Below, in pieces: positions 1-7,961 of a stretch of 42,462 bases of DNA (position 1 is its first letter; each line of letters opens with the position of its first letter). The stretch is taken from contig CAYYFR010000027.1 of assembly GCA_964470865.1 (NCBI GenBank), positions 1 to 42,462 of the forward strand. Reading direction: 5' to 3'. The notes beneath the pieces are model-generated. The model saw only the letters and a list, made by a program, of their open reading frames with translations. It was not told the origin of the DNA and did no database searches. The position numbers and the translations under genes were made by a program. The stretch is from JAEUOS01 sp964470865 (GTDB lineage Bacteria; Pseudomonadota; Gammaproteobacteria; Burkholderiales; JAEUOS01).

Positions 1-66
1 GCCTTTGGCGACGGTCTCGATCAGGCGTGCCGCATCGCCCGTCACATCCTGTACATTGGCTTCCAT
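1..66 (-). CDS. Start of an unidentified gene, cut by the left edge
   Basis: Reading leftward from an ATG at 66-64 there is an open frame of 22 codons to the edge, beginning MEANVQDVTGDAARLIETVA. A purine-rich stretch (GGAAGGGCAAGG) sits just upstream of the ATG and serves as a ribosome binding site. The amidase on the same strand stops only 19 bases before this ATG, so the two are very likely co-transcribed. Too little of the protein is visible to name a family. That it is a gene at all rests on the start site, the open frame and the operon-like spacing. Confidence 0.6.
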   Translation of the reverse strand, partial: MEANVQDVTGDAARLIETVAKG

Positions 67-85
67 GCCTTGCCCTTCCTTTGGT

Positions 86-1327
86 TCAGGCACCTAAGCC
101 GACGCTTGCCAAGGTCTTTTGAACCCAGCGCGCACGTGCCAGCAGTGCCTGTTCCCCGCCGAGCCTGTTGCGTGCCACCAGTTGCACCCCGAGCGGCAAT
201 CCGCGGACCCCACGGCCTGCGGGGAGCGTAATGCAAGGAACACCCAGCATGGTCCACAAGCGATTGAAGGCAGCGTTCCCGGTTGACGCCAAACCAAGCG
301 GCGCTTCACCCGCAGCCGGCGCCATCAGCAGCAACTCATCATCGGCTAGAAGTGTATCCATCAACGCCTGGCCGGCTGTCACCTGCTCGCTTGCAGCGGC
401 GCGCTCGTTTTCGGTATGGGCGAGACCATGTGCGATAAAGCTGGCAAGATCGCTTGAGAGCTTGTCACGCGCATGAGCCCATTCATGAGCCAAAGACTGA
501 GCCGCTTCGTACGACATGATCAAACGGCTCAGGGGTTCGATTTCTGTAAAAAGGGCCGGGAGCACCAACTCCCGCACTTCAGCACCGGCATTCCTTGCGG
601 CCTCTGCCGCCTGTTCCACGCGCCGGATCGCTTGTTCCTCGGCTTCTCCATCGTGATGCGTGCGGGCAAGCACGATGCGCGGTCGTGCCGCAATGATTGG
701 TTCATGGACCGGCGTAGCGCCTGCCAGCACGGCGGAGACTCTGGCAAGGATGTCAAGATCACGCGCGTGCAGGCCGATGGTGTCGAGCGATGGCGACAGA
801 TGTTTGAGGCCCGTCGTCGGATAGCGGCCAAAAGCGGGCTTGTAGCCGATCACACCGCAAAAGGCGGCCGGGCGTATGGTGGAGCCACCGGTTTGTGTGG
901 CCAGAGCCACCGGTACCATGCCGGACGCAACTGCGGCTGCCGAGCCGCTAGAAGACCCACCTGGAGTGCAGGAAAGGTCATGCGGATTGCGTGTACGGCC
1001 TGGCGCCATGAAGGCGAATTCGGTGGTCACGGTCTTGCCAAGAATGATCGCGCCGGCACTTCGCAAGCGGCGCACCACTTCGGCATCCGCAGCGGGTCGA
1101 TGGCCCGCATAAATCGGTGAGTTGTACTCGGTCGGCATGTCGGCGGTTGCAATCACATCCTTGATCCCGACCGCCGTTCCGTGCAGTGCACCGCGGGTGG
1201 CACCGACATCAAGAGCACGTGCCTGCGCCAGCGCAGCTTCATGGTCCAGCCAGGCCCATGCTCCGATCTCGCCTTCAAGGCTGTCGATATGCGCGAGCAA
1301 TGCATTGAGGGAGGTCTCGCAACTCAT
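86..1327 (-). CDS. Amidase signature family hydrolase
   Basis: A 413-residue member of the amidase signature family, which hydrolyses C-N bonds of amides or ureas through a Ser-cisSer-Lys triad. The expected residues are visible: Lys56 in GIKDVI, cis-Ser125 in TPGGSSSGSA and nucleophile Ser149 in QTGGSTIRPA, with the usual 24-residue spacing between the serines. FCGVIGYKPAFGRYPTTG follows, as in family members. Length is slightly shorter than GatA (about 480). There is no gatB or gatC nearby, so a role in tRNA amidation is unlikely and a catabolic amidase is more probable. The substrate cannot be read from sequence. The start has GGAAAG upstream. It heads a leftward operon with the partial gene at the window edge and diverges from the dienelactone-hydrolase-like gene across a 127-base gap. 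Confidence 0.9.
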   Translation of the reverse strand: MSCETSLNALLAHIDSLEGEIGAWAWLDHEAALAQARALDVGATRGALHGTAVGIKDVIATADMPTEYNSPIYAGHRPAADAEVVRRLRSAGAIILGKTVTTEFAFMAPGRTRNPHDLSCTPGGSSSGSAAAVASGMVPVALATQTGGSTIRPAAFCGVIGYKPAFGRYPTTGLKHLSPSLDTIGLHARDLDILARVSAVLAGATPVHEPIIAARPRIVLARTHHDGEAEEQAIRRVEQAAEAARNAGAEVRELVLPALFTEIEPLSRLIMSYEAAQSLAHEWAHARDKLSSDLASFIAHGLAHTENERAAASEQVTAGQALMDTLLADDELLLMAPAAGEAPLGLASTGNAAFNRLWTMLGVPCITLPAGRGVRGLPLGVQLVARNRLGGEQALLARARWVQKTLASVGLGA

Positions 1328-1454
1328 GTCATGTCTTTCCGGTTGTTTAAAGCTTCAATGGATCTGCACGCAAGCATAACGCAGGGATGCCGGTAAACTG
1401 CGCCCGCAGTAATCGTGGGGCTTTTATCAATTAACGCAAAGGAGCAGTCAGTTC

Positions 1455-2192
1455 ATGGCACTGATCGAGAAAGACGTTGTCGTCACCACCCGTCACGGCC
1501 GCATGCCGGCATTCACCGCCTGCCCGGATGCGCCGGGCGCGTTCCCCGCGATCATCTTCTACATGGATGCGCCGGGCTTTCGCGAGGAGTTGTGCAACAT
1601 GGCGCGGCGCATCGCCAAGCACGGCTATTTCTGCATCCTGCCCGATATGTATTACCGGGTCGGCATGCTGCGTTTCGACCTGCCGCGCCGTACCGACGTG
1701 ATGACTACCGTGATCTTTGCGGCAATGAATCACCTGACCCACGCCGACGTGATCGACGACAGCGCCGGCCTCCTGGCCTACCTGGACGCGCAGGACAAGG
1801 TCAAGCCGGGCCCGGTCGGTTGTGTCGGCCATTGCATGAGCGGGCGCTACATCACAAGCGTGGCTGCGCATTTCCCGACGCGTATCGCCGCTGCGGCTTC
1901 GCTCTACGGCGTGGGCATCGTCACCGACGCGCCCGACTCGCCGCATCTGCTGCTCGACAAGATCAGAGGCGAGCTGTACTACGGCTTTGCCGAAGTCGAC
2001 CAGCATGTGCCGGACAAGGTGATCCCGGAACTGCGTGCGGCGCTGGCGCGTGCGGGCACCCGGCACGAGATCGAGGTGCATGCCGGCACCCAGCACGGCT
2101 ACTGCTTCGCCGAGCGCCAGACCTATGCACCGGCGGCATCCGAGGCCTCGTGGGCCAAGCTCCTTGGCTTGTGGGAGCGCAACCTGAAATAG
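1455..2192 (+). CDS. Dienelactone hydrolase family protein
   Basis: A 245-residue cytoplasmic alpha/beta hydrolase of the dienelactone hydrolase family. The nucleophile is Cys127 in VGCVGHCMSGRY, as in family members that use Cys instead of Ser. Asp182 in FAEVDQHVP and His214 in AGTQHGYCF complete the expected triad. Typical family members open lactone or ester rings in aromatic or chloroaromatic breakdown, but many paralogues have unknown substrates, and no ring-cleavage genes lie nearby. The ATG has an AAAGGAG site 11-17 bases upstream. It is monocistronic on this strand: the divergent amidase lies behind it and the convergent SGNH gene begins 20 bases after its stop. The family call is firm and the substrate unknown. 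Confidence 0.88.
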   Translation: MALIEKDVVVTTRHGRMPAFTACPDAPGAFPAIIFYMDAPGFREELCNMARRIAKHGYFCILPDMYYRVGMLRFDLPRRTDVMTTVIFAAMNHLTHADVIDDSAGLLAYLDAQDKVKPGPVGCVGHCMSGRYITSVAAHFPTRIAAAASLYGVGIVTDAPDSPHLLLDKIRGELYYGFAEVDQHVPDKVIPELRAALARAGTRHEIEVHAGTQHGYCFAERQTYAPAASEASWAKLLGLWERNLK

Positions 2193-2212
2193 CTGCGGGA
2201 TGGCGCGGCGGT

Positions 2213-3022
2213 TCAGGGCTTCAGATAGTCCTGCACGGTGTCCCATGCGACGTTTTGCAGGAAGGCCGCAGTGTCGGCGTCCAGTCCGGCTGTGTAAGCC
2301 AGGCCGACAGGTGACTTGCCAAACAGGGAGGAGTAAGTCGTGCAGGCTGCCAGATAGGTGCCGGCCACGCTCGGATGGCGCTTGTCGGGGGCATAGAGAT
2401 TGAGCTGCGGGCGCCGTTCGATGGCACGCGCAAACGCCAGTCCGGCCGGAATCACGTAGGCACCGTTGTCGTTGGCCGCGCGGGTATAGGCCTCGGCCAG
2501 TTGCGCTGTCATCGCCGGCACATCGGCATAGGCCCAGGACATGAAAAGCACAGGCTGCGCGCCGTGTTTGCGTACGGTGTTGCTGTGCTTGCGTGCGAAC
2601 TCGTGAAAAGTCGCGCCCAGGGTCGGATGCAGCGGACACTGGCTGCAATCCATCAGGATCGCGAGCTCGAAGAGTTTCTGTTTCGGATCGTTGAAAACGA
2701 TGTTGTTGGCGGCATCGAAGCTGTAGGCGCCGACCGCACCGGGGCGGAAGTACGAATCGACATCGTGCCATTCGAAACCGGCGCCGCTGATGGTGATCGA
2801 ACTGCTGCGAAAGCGGTGACCGGGCACACCGGCGGCCACCAGGCGGCCCACATAATTGTGCAGGCTGTTGTTGTAATAGAAAAAACTGTTGCCGATGTAG
2901 ACGAGCGATGCCGGCTTGTCGATCGCGAGGGCGCGGATGGCAGGACGGGTTTGCGCCGATGCCGGCGCAAACCCGCTAGCCAGCAACAGGGCCGTGCACA
3001 AGAGAACTGCCGTCAAGCGCAT
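2213..3022 (-). CDS. Secreted SGNH-hydrolase-like protein
   Basis: A 269-residue exported protein. I place the start at the ATG at 3022 rather than 12 codons upstream, because it begins a clean signal peptide (MRLTAVLLCTALLLASGFA, cleavage near ASA-QT) and has AAGGAAG about 8 bases upstream. SGNH-type blocks are visible: Ser46 in SLVYIGNSFFYYNN and the Asp213-x-x-His216 pair in APDKRHPSVAGTYL. This pattern suggests an esterase, acylhydrolase or carbohydrate deacetylase acting in the periplasm or outside. It follows the PEP-CTERM gene by 32 bases on the same strand, and the two share the same motif architecture, so they look like an operon of related enzymes. Block II and III residues (Gly, Asn) are not obvious by eye, so catalytic activity is inferred. 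Confidence 0.72.
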   Translation of the reverse strand: MRLTAVLLCTALLLASGFAPASAQTRPAIRALAIDKPASLVYIGNSFFYYNNSLHNYVGRLVAAGVPGHRFRSSSITISGAGFEWHDVDSYFRPGAVGAYSFDAANNIVFNDPKQKLFELAILMDCSQCPLHPTLGATFHEFARKHSNTVRKHGAQPVLFMSWAYADVPAMTAQLAEAYTRAANDNGAYVIPAGLAFARAIERRPQLNLYAPDKRHPSVAGTYLAACTTYSSLFGKSPVGLAYTAGLDADTAAFLQNVAWDTVQDYLKP

Positions 3023-3054
3023 CTCTGTTCTTCCTTGGCGGCCGCAAACCAAGC

Positions 3055-4497
3055 TCATGCCCGGGCTTTGACCGGCGCAGCGCGGCGCTTCAGCCCGGCC
3101 ACGCCAAGCAGCGCCAGTGCTACCAACGCCAGGCTGCCAGGCTCGGGAACGCTGGTGCGAAAGCCCAGTTGGAAGCTGGCCACTGACTGCAGCATCACGG
3201 CGTCGCGCGCCGAGAGGCCAAGCTCACGCGCTGCGAACTCACCGGCGCCGAACATCGCCGGGTCCAGGCCGGTGATCGAGCCGAAGTTCGTCAGCGCGCT
3301 AAGGTAGGAGCCGGCGACGCTGGCATGGGTGCCATCGTTGAACCAGAGATCGATCAGGTTGTCGGTCAGCGCATCGTATGCATACATGTTGCGGGTGGCA
3401 AGGCCGGCCTGCACGGCGGTCAGGAAAGCCTGGCCCACGGGAATGATGCCCTTGATGCCCGAGGTGGAGTCATCGTCTGCAAAGCTGGCGACGTTCGTCA
3501 TGCCGGTGGTCATGTCAGACGTCATGGCCTCGAGCGTGCTGAAGTAGCTCGGCGCCGGCGCACCGGAGTACGTGGCATTGCCGGTGGCCGGGTCGATGGT
3601 GGTGGCGCCCGGTGCGTTGATCAGGTTGGGGCGGGCCCAGGTCTGTTGCAGGTAGATCTCGGTCGCCACGCTGAAGTTCGTGTTGTTCGGAATCGTGCGT
3701 ACTGTATTGTTGGCGCAAGAACCAGAGGTACCGCCAACCGTTGGCGTGCCACCTGCCGCAACGCAGGCGGCCTCGTTGACGTACTGGCCACCCGGGCCAC
3801 CCGTGTTGTTACCCGTGCCGCCGAGGTAGTACATGTTCCGCTCTCGATAGGTCGTGTTATTCGCAGTATTGGTCATGACCCCGGCTTGAATCGGCCTGCC
3901 CGTATGTACCCAATCCTCGATCAGGTCGACATAGGCTCTGATCGATGGAAAGTTGGAACCCAGGGCGACACCGTTGACGGTCTGCGGCCCCAGGGCTTCG
4001 TCGCTTTGCTCCTGCAGCACGATCTTGTTCCATACCTGGCTGCTGATGTTGCCGCGCAGGTCCCAGTTGGTGCTGTTGGCGGTGTTGAGGAAGTGGCCGC
4101 GCAGTGTGGCCGCATTGCGGGTGGACAGGGCTACGTCGTAATCCAGACCGGCCTGGAACGTGAGCATCTTGAAGATGCCTGGCACGCCGCCCCAGCCGAT
4201 GGTCTGCGAGTGCGGCGAGTACGAGTTGCCCTGGACGCCCGTGGTCGGGTTGATCAGGCCCAACGGGTAGGAGTTGGTACCCGTCACATCGCTGAACTTG
4301 GGTGTGGAGGAACTCGAACCCACGACCGCCGGACCCTGGGGCTTGGTCAGGTCGCGCACATTGGCGGCGTTGTAGGTCAGCACCGGGTCCAAGCGCCCGA
4401 AGGTATAGCTGTTGCCAACGAAGAGGACGGAGACGGGCGCTCCATGGGCGGCACCTGCAATCGCGGTTGCGAGCAGGATGGTTGCAATCTTGGTCAT
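3055..4497 (-). CDS. PEP-CTERM protein with SGNH-hydrolase-like domain
   Basis: A 480-residue exported protein. It has a signal peptide (MTKIATILLATAIAGAAHGA), then VSVLFVGNSYTFGRLDP with candidate nucleophile Ser30, and near the C-terminus NDGTHASVAGSYL with Asp388 and His391 as the SGNH Asp-His pair. The last 32 residues are a textbook PEP-CTERM sorting signal: VPEPGS at 450-455, a hydrophobic stretch LALVALALLGVAG, then basic LKRR. PEP-CTERM tails are recognised by exosortase in exopolysaccharide-producing Gram-negatives; no exosortase gene lies in this window. A Gly/Asn/Thr-rich insertion at about 215-275 explains the greater length than its neighbour. GGTGGAG lies upstream of the ATG. 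It is first in the leftward pair and divergent from the LysR gene. Substrate unknown. Confidence 0.85.
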   Translation of the reverse strand: MTKIATILLATAIAGAAHGAPVSVLFVGNSYTFGRLDPVLTYNAANVRDLTKPQGPAVVGSSSSTPKFSDVTGTNSYPLGLINPTTGVQGNSYSPHSQTIGWGGVPGIFKMLTFQAGLDYDVALSTRNAATLRGHFLNTANSTNWDLRGNISSQVWNKIVLQEQSDEALGPQTVNGVALGSNFPSIRAYVDLIEDWVHTGRPIQAGVMTNTANNTTYRERNMYYLGGTGNNTGGPGGQYVNEAACVAAGGTPTVGGTSGSCANNTVRTIPNNTNFSVATEIYLQQTWARPNLINAPGATTIDPATGNATYSGAPAPSYFSTLEAMTSDMTTGMTNVASFADDDSTSGIKGIIPVGQAFLTAVQAGLATRNMYAYDALTDNLIDLWFNDGTHASVAGSYLSALTNFGSITGLDPAMFGAGEFAARELGLSARDAVMLQSVASFQLGFRTSVPEPGSLALVALALLGVAGLKRRAAPVKARA

Positions 4498-4601
4498 CTT
4501 TGTTCTCCACCTTATTGAATTTTCCGGACAAGGCAGGCCCCCTTGGGAGGCTTGCGATTGAGCACGGGCGGGATACTACTTAGGCCGTTGTCATAGGTCC
4601 A

Positions 4602-4627
4602 ATATGAAAAACCGCCATTCTTCATAT
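4602..4627. promoter_or_regulatory. Inverted repeat, probable LysR-type operator
   Basis: ATATGAA (4602-4608) and TTCATAT (4621-4627) form a perfect 7-base inverted repeat separated by 12 bases. It ends 20 bases before the LysR ATG, in the gap between the divergent PEP-CTERM and LysR genes. Interrupted AT-rich dyads in such a place are typical binding sites for LysR regulators, which often repress their own gene. Binding by this particular regulator is inference. Confidence 0.5.
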
Positions 4628-4647
4628 GTTTTATGTATGCTAGATGC

Positions 4648-5574
4648 ATGGATTTCAGACAACTCCGTTATTTCGTCGCCGTCGCCGAAGCCGGGCACAT
4701 CACCCGCGCGGCAGAGCGCCTGGGCATCGCGCAACCGCCGCTGAGCCAACAGATCAAGGCGCTCGAAACCCGCATCGGCGTTCAGCTTTTCCGCCGTCAT
4801 GCGCGCGGCGTCGCACTGACCGACGCAGGTAAACTTTTGTTAAATGATGCGCGCCTCATCCTCCATGATGTGGCTGTGCTGGAGGAACGTCTGGCGCGCG
4901 CGGGTAGCGGCTTGCATGGCAGGTTGTCGATTGCCTTCACCAGTTCGGCGGCGGCGCATCGCTTCACCCCGGCGGTGCTGCGGGCCTGCCGGCAAACTTA
5001 CGCAGACATCGACCTGGTGCTGGGGGAAGACAATGCTGCCGGCATGATCGATGCCCTTGCCGCAGCGCGCCTGGATTGCGGCTTGTTGCGGGTGCCGACA
5101 GCGCGGCCGGAAGGTGTGGTGTTCGAAACCCTGCTGCGCGAACCCGTATTGATTGCCGTGCCGCTCGGGCACAAGCTGTTGCCGCACAGGAAGACGAGCG
5201 CACCACCGGTATTAAGGGTGACCGATTTACGTGACGAAGGCCTGATCCTGGTGCGCCGCCCGGGCGCTGCCGGCCTCTACGCCAGCTTCCTCGACTTGTG
5301 CCGTAGTGCCGGATTCGAACCGCGTGTGGCGCTCGAAGTAGACCGCATGATGACCAACCTCAACCTGGTGGCGGCCGGCGCCGGGGTTTCGCTGGTGCCG
5401 GCATCGATGCGCGGGATGCACGCGCATGCCATCGTCTACTGCCCGCTGGCGGATGCCGGAACGCTCGATGCGCCGTTGACGCTGGCCTATCGTGCGGGGG
5501 AACTGGGCGGTGCCTTGGCGAGTTTTGTGACGCTGGCGCGCAAGGTTGCGAAGCGGGCCGGGATACTGCGCTAG
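4648..5574 (+). CDS. LysR family transcriptional regulator
   Basis: A 308-residue LysR-type regulator when started at the ATG at 4648, which gives the canonical N-terminus MDFRQLRYFVAVAEAG. The winged helix-turn-helix is clear: HITRAAERLGIAQPPLSQQI at about 17-36, then LETRIGVQLFRRHARGVALT. The rest is the periplasmic-binding-protein-like effector domain. An upstream in-frame ATG at 4633 would add five residues and is less likely. No good Shine-Dalgarno is visible for either. The Bug protein gene starts 5 bases after its stop, so regulator and binding protein probably form one transcript. The divergent SGNH pair is another possible target. The inverted repeat at 4602-4627 is the likely operator. 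The effector is unknown. Confidence 0.92.
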   Translation: MDFRQLRYFVAVAEAGHITRAAERLGIAQPPLSQQIKALETRIGVQLFRRHARGVALTDAGKLLLNDARLILHDVAVLEERLARAGSGLHGRLSIAFTSSAAAHRFTPAVLRACRQTYADIDLVLGEDNAAGMIDALAAARLDCGLLRVPTARPEGVVFETLLREPVLIAVPLGHKLLPHRKTSAPPVLRVTDLRDEGLILVRRPGAAGLYASFLDLCRSAGFEPRVALEVDRMMTNLNLVAAGAGVSLVPASMRGMHAHAIVYCPLADAGTLDAPLTLAYRAGELGGALASFVTLARKVAKRAGILR

Positions 5575-5579
5575 GCGGG

Positions 5580-6599
5580 ATGCCTCACAATTCGCGCATG
5601 TTGCACGCTTTTCTGTTCTCGACTTGCCGGCTCTCGCTATTCGCGTGGGCGTTGGTTTTTCTTGCGGCGATGTTCCCGCAAAGCGCGCTTGCGCAGCAGA
5701 AATGGCCGCTGCGCGCCGTGCGCATCATCGTGGTGTACCCGTCCGGCGGCTTGAGCGACGACACCGCGCGCGCCATCGCCGACCGGCTTGGTGCGCGACT
5801 GCAGGTGCCGGTACTGATCGAAAACCGCGCCGGTGGCGGCGGCTCGGTCGGCATCGCTGTGGTCGCCAAAGCGCCGCCCGACGGCCATACGCTGGCCTTC
5901 TCGGCCATCAGCCCCTTGTCACTCAACCCGCATTTGGCCAATGTCAGTTACGACCCGCTGCGGGATATCGCGCCGGTGGTGGGCGTGATGCAGACGCCGG
6001 TGGTGGTGGTGGGCACGCCGGCGTTTCGCGGTGCCAGCTTTCAGGATCTGCTGGCGGCCGCACGCCAGGCGCCAGGCAGCATGCGCTGGGGCAGTTCGGG
6101 CCTGGCGACAGTGGGGCATATGGTGATGGAGCATGTGCGGCTGGCCGGGCGGGTGGACATCACGCACATTCCGTACAAGGGCGGCGGGCAGCAGTTGAGC
6201 GACGCGCTGGCCGGGCATTTCGAGATTTTGTCGACCAACGTGGCGGCAACCCAACTGCAGCACATTCGCAGCGGCAAGTTCAAGGCCCTCGCGGTCGGCT
6301 CGCCGGAGCGCCTGCCGGTCTTGCCGCAGGTGCCGACGCTGGCCGAGCTTGGATTCGCGCAGGCGAACCTGACATCGCAGTTCGGCATTTTTGCGCCTGG
6401 CGGCACCCCTGAATGGATCGTCAATCGCGTCAATGTCGAGATCAACGCGGTGTTGCGCACGGCCGAGTTTCGCGAACGCGTGCTGGCGTCCAACAACATT
6501 CCGATTGGTGGAACCGCGGCCGAATTTGCCAGGCTGATCCAGCAGGATTCCGAGCGCAATCGTGGCCTCATCAAGGCGGCCGGCATCAAGGCCGAATGA
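5580..6599 (+). CDS. Bug/TctC family periplasmic substrate-binding protein
   Basis: A 339-residue exported protein of the Bug family, the solute-binding partner of tripartite tricarboxylate transporters. A signal peptide (FAWALVFLAAMFPQSALAQQ) precedes WPLRAVRIIVVYPSGGLSDD, and the family hallmarks PVLIENRAGGGGSVG and AKAPPDGHTL follow. These proteins usually bind small carboxylates, amino acids or related amides. No TctA or TctB membrane genes are nearby, which is usual for the hugely expanded Bug family of Burkholderiales. The nominal ATG at 5580 gives a long signal region; the ATG at 5598 (MLHAFLFSTC) is an alternative. It lies 5 bases after the LysR gene and is probably co-transcribed with it. 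Ligand unknown. Confidence 0.9.
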   Translation: MPHNSRMLHAFLFSTCRLSLFAWALVFLAAMFPQSALAQQKWPLRAVRIIVVYPSGGLSDDTARAIADRLGARLQVPVLIENRAGGGGSVGIAVVAKAPPDGHTLAFSAISPLSLNPHLANVSYDPLRDIAPVVGVMQTPVVVVGTPAFRGASFQDLLAAARQAPGSMRWGSSGLATVGHMVMEHVRLAGRVDITHIPYKGGGQQLSDALAGHFEILSTNVAATQLQHIRSGKFKALAVGSPERLPVLPQVPTLAELGFAQANLTSQFGIFAPGGTPEWIVNRVNVEINAVLRTAEFRERVLASNNIPIGGTAAEFARLIQQDSERNRGLIKAAGIKAE

Positions 6600-6638
6600 G
6601 GTGCCGGTTGCCCGTGGGTCAATTGGACACGATGTCGA

Positions 6639-6679
6639 TTGCGCTGGATCAAACGGAAATACTTCGTGCAAGCTAGCAT
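6639..6679 (+). promoter_or_regulatory. Candidate FNR/ANR box and -10 upstream of DUF2189 gene
   Basis: TTGCGCTGGATCAA at 6639-6652 matches the FNR consensus TTGAT-N4-ATCAA with a perfect right half and TTG of the left half. A -10-like TAGCAT lies at 6674-6679. A start site near 6686 would put the dyad centre about 41 bases upstream, the spacing used by FNR-activated class II promoters. Both elements are imperfect, so this is a hypothesis from position and pattern only. Confidence 0.35.
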
Positions 6680-6796
6680 CCGTTCTTGACCGCTGGAGGT
6701 AGCCGACCTTGTCCGACATGTGCAGAGTCCACGCCATTTCCCTGCGAAACAGGTATCCGATAAACTTTGGTCCGCACCCGCGCCTCTGGGCAAGTG

Positions 6797-7582
6797 ATGG
6801 CAGTACCTGAACTGCCGCCGGTGCGCCGCATCGGGATCGCACGCCCCTGGCGCTGGCTGGCCCTGGGGTGGCAGGACATGCGCGCCGCGCCGCTTGCCAG
6901 TCTCGCGCACGGCATCCTGGCCGCAATCGGCGGGCTCTTCATCGTCTGGCTTGGATCGCAGGCATGGCTATTGCTGCCGGGCGCCTTGAGCGGCTTCGTG
7001 CTGGTCGCGCCGATTCTCGCCACCGGCTTGTATGAACTGAGTCGACGCCGCGCCGCAGGTGAAACCCCGACGATCCACCATGTGTTCGCCGCATGGCGGC
7101 GCGGCACCCGGCCGCTGGTTGGCCTGGGCCTGCTGCTGTTCGCCTGCGGCAGCGCCTGGGTAGCCGTTTCAGCCCTCCTGTTCGAGGCCTTTGTCGACCT
7201 GTCGATGACTTCCTTGCGCGACTTCATGTACTACGCACTGGCGCAGCAAGGTGTCACGCTATTCTGGCTGTGGATGCTGGCCGGCGCCCTCGGTGCCGCG
7301 CTGGTCTTCGCGCTGACAGCGGTGTCTGTGCCGCTACTGCTGGACCGCCACATCGGCCTGCGCCCGGCCCTTATGGCCAGCGCGCGCGCAGTCGGCGACA
7401 ACCCGTTTCCAATGGTGCTGTGGGCCGCGCTCATCATGCTGGCGACCATGCTGTCGATGGCCACCCTGATGGCAGGCTTCGTGATCAGCGTGCCCTTGCT
7501 CGGGCATGCAACCTGGCATGCCTATCGCGATTTGCTCGATGCGCAAGCCTGGCCGGCGCGCATTGAAGGCAGCGAGCCATGA
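6797..7582 (+). CDS. DUF2189 integral membrane protein
   Basis: A 261-residue polytopic inner-membrane protein with about six hydrophobic segments, for example HGILAAIGGLFIVWLG, LLPGALSGFVLVAPILATG and LWAALIMLATMLSMATLMAG. The C-terminal blocks LLLDRHIGLRPALMASARAV, DNPFPMVLWAAL and PLLGHATWHAYRDL match what I know of DUF2189. No biochemical function is established for the family; members often lie near respiratory genes, which fits the possible FNR site upstream, but that link is inference. I chose the ATG at 6797 (MAVPELPPVRRIGIARPWRW) over a TTG ten codons upstream. The DUF2788 gene follows after 85 bases holding a 20-base palindrome. Confidence 0.82.
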   Translation: MAVPELPPVRRIGIARPWRWLALGWQDMRAAPLASLAHGILAAIGGLFIVWLGSQAWLLLPGALSGFVLVAPILATGLYELSRRRAAGETPTIHHVFAAWRRGTRPLVGLGLLLFACGSAWVAVSALLFEAFVDLSMTSLRDFMYYALAQQGVTLFWLWMLAGALGAALVFALTAVSVPLLLDRHIGLRPALMASARAVGDNPFPMVLWAALIMLATMLSMATLMAGFVISVPLLGHATWHAYRDLLDAQAWPARIEGSEP

Positions 7583-7622
7583 GGTCCTTGTCGCCGGGCA
7601 GTGGCCGGCGCAGAGCAGCAGC

Positions 7623-7642
7623 CCCGCGCAGGCCTGCGCGGG
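7623..7642. repeat. 20-bp perfect palindrome between DUF2189 and DUF2788 genes
   Basis: CCCGCGCAGGCCTGCGCGGG reads identically on both strands. As RNA it would form an eight-base GC-rich stem with a small loop. There is no T-tract after it on either strand, so it is not a standard intrinsic terminator. It may stabilise or partly terminate the upstream transcript, or be a protein-binding site. Confidence 0.6.
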
Positions 7643-7667
7643 CTGGTCTCATGCGAGTCGACTAGGA

Positions 7668-7892
7668 ATGCAAGGCACCGCGTTCGGCCTGACCGAGGCA
7701 GAGCTCGCGCATTTGGGCATGACCTGGGGGGTGGGCGGCCTGATCGTGCTGATGCTTTTCATCATCTGGAGCGTGGCGCGCGAATCGAAGGCCGGGCGCA
7801 TGGGCAGCTTTGTGCTGTTCTTCGTGCTGGCATTCGGCATGTTCGGTTTTGTGATGAAGCAGTTGATCCAGTGGGTCCTGGGTATCGGCTGA
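7668..7892 (+). CDS. DUF2788 small membrane protein
   Basis: A 74-residue protein with two transmembrane segments: WGVGGLIVLMLFIIWSVA and MGSFVLFFVLAFGMFGFVM, joined by the short basic loop RESKAGR. The start MQGTAFGLTEAELAHLGMTW and the SKAGR-G-FVLF pattern match the DUF2788 family, whose function is not known. The open frame extends upstream to 7506, but that extension is the overlapping 3' end of the DUF2189 gene in another frame plus the palindrome, so the ATG at 7668 is preferred. The site before it (AGGA) is very close to the ATG. It is probably co-expressed with the DUF2189 gene. Confidence 0.78.
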   Translation: MQGTAFGLTEAELAHLGMTWGVGGLIVLMLFIIWSVARESKAGRMGSFVLFFVLAFGMFGFVMKQLIQWVLGIG

Positions 7893-7961
7893 CGCGGCCG
7901 CCTGGCGCTTGCAGGTATGCTTGCGCATTGGCGTTATAAAACACTCACGGAGACTTGCAAC

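Noticed and set aside
1431..2771. 446-codon minus-strand ORF
   Set aside because: Spans across the dienelactone hydrolase gene and part of the SGNH gene in a wrong frame; no motifs.
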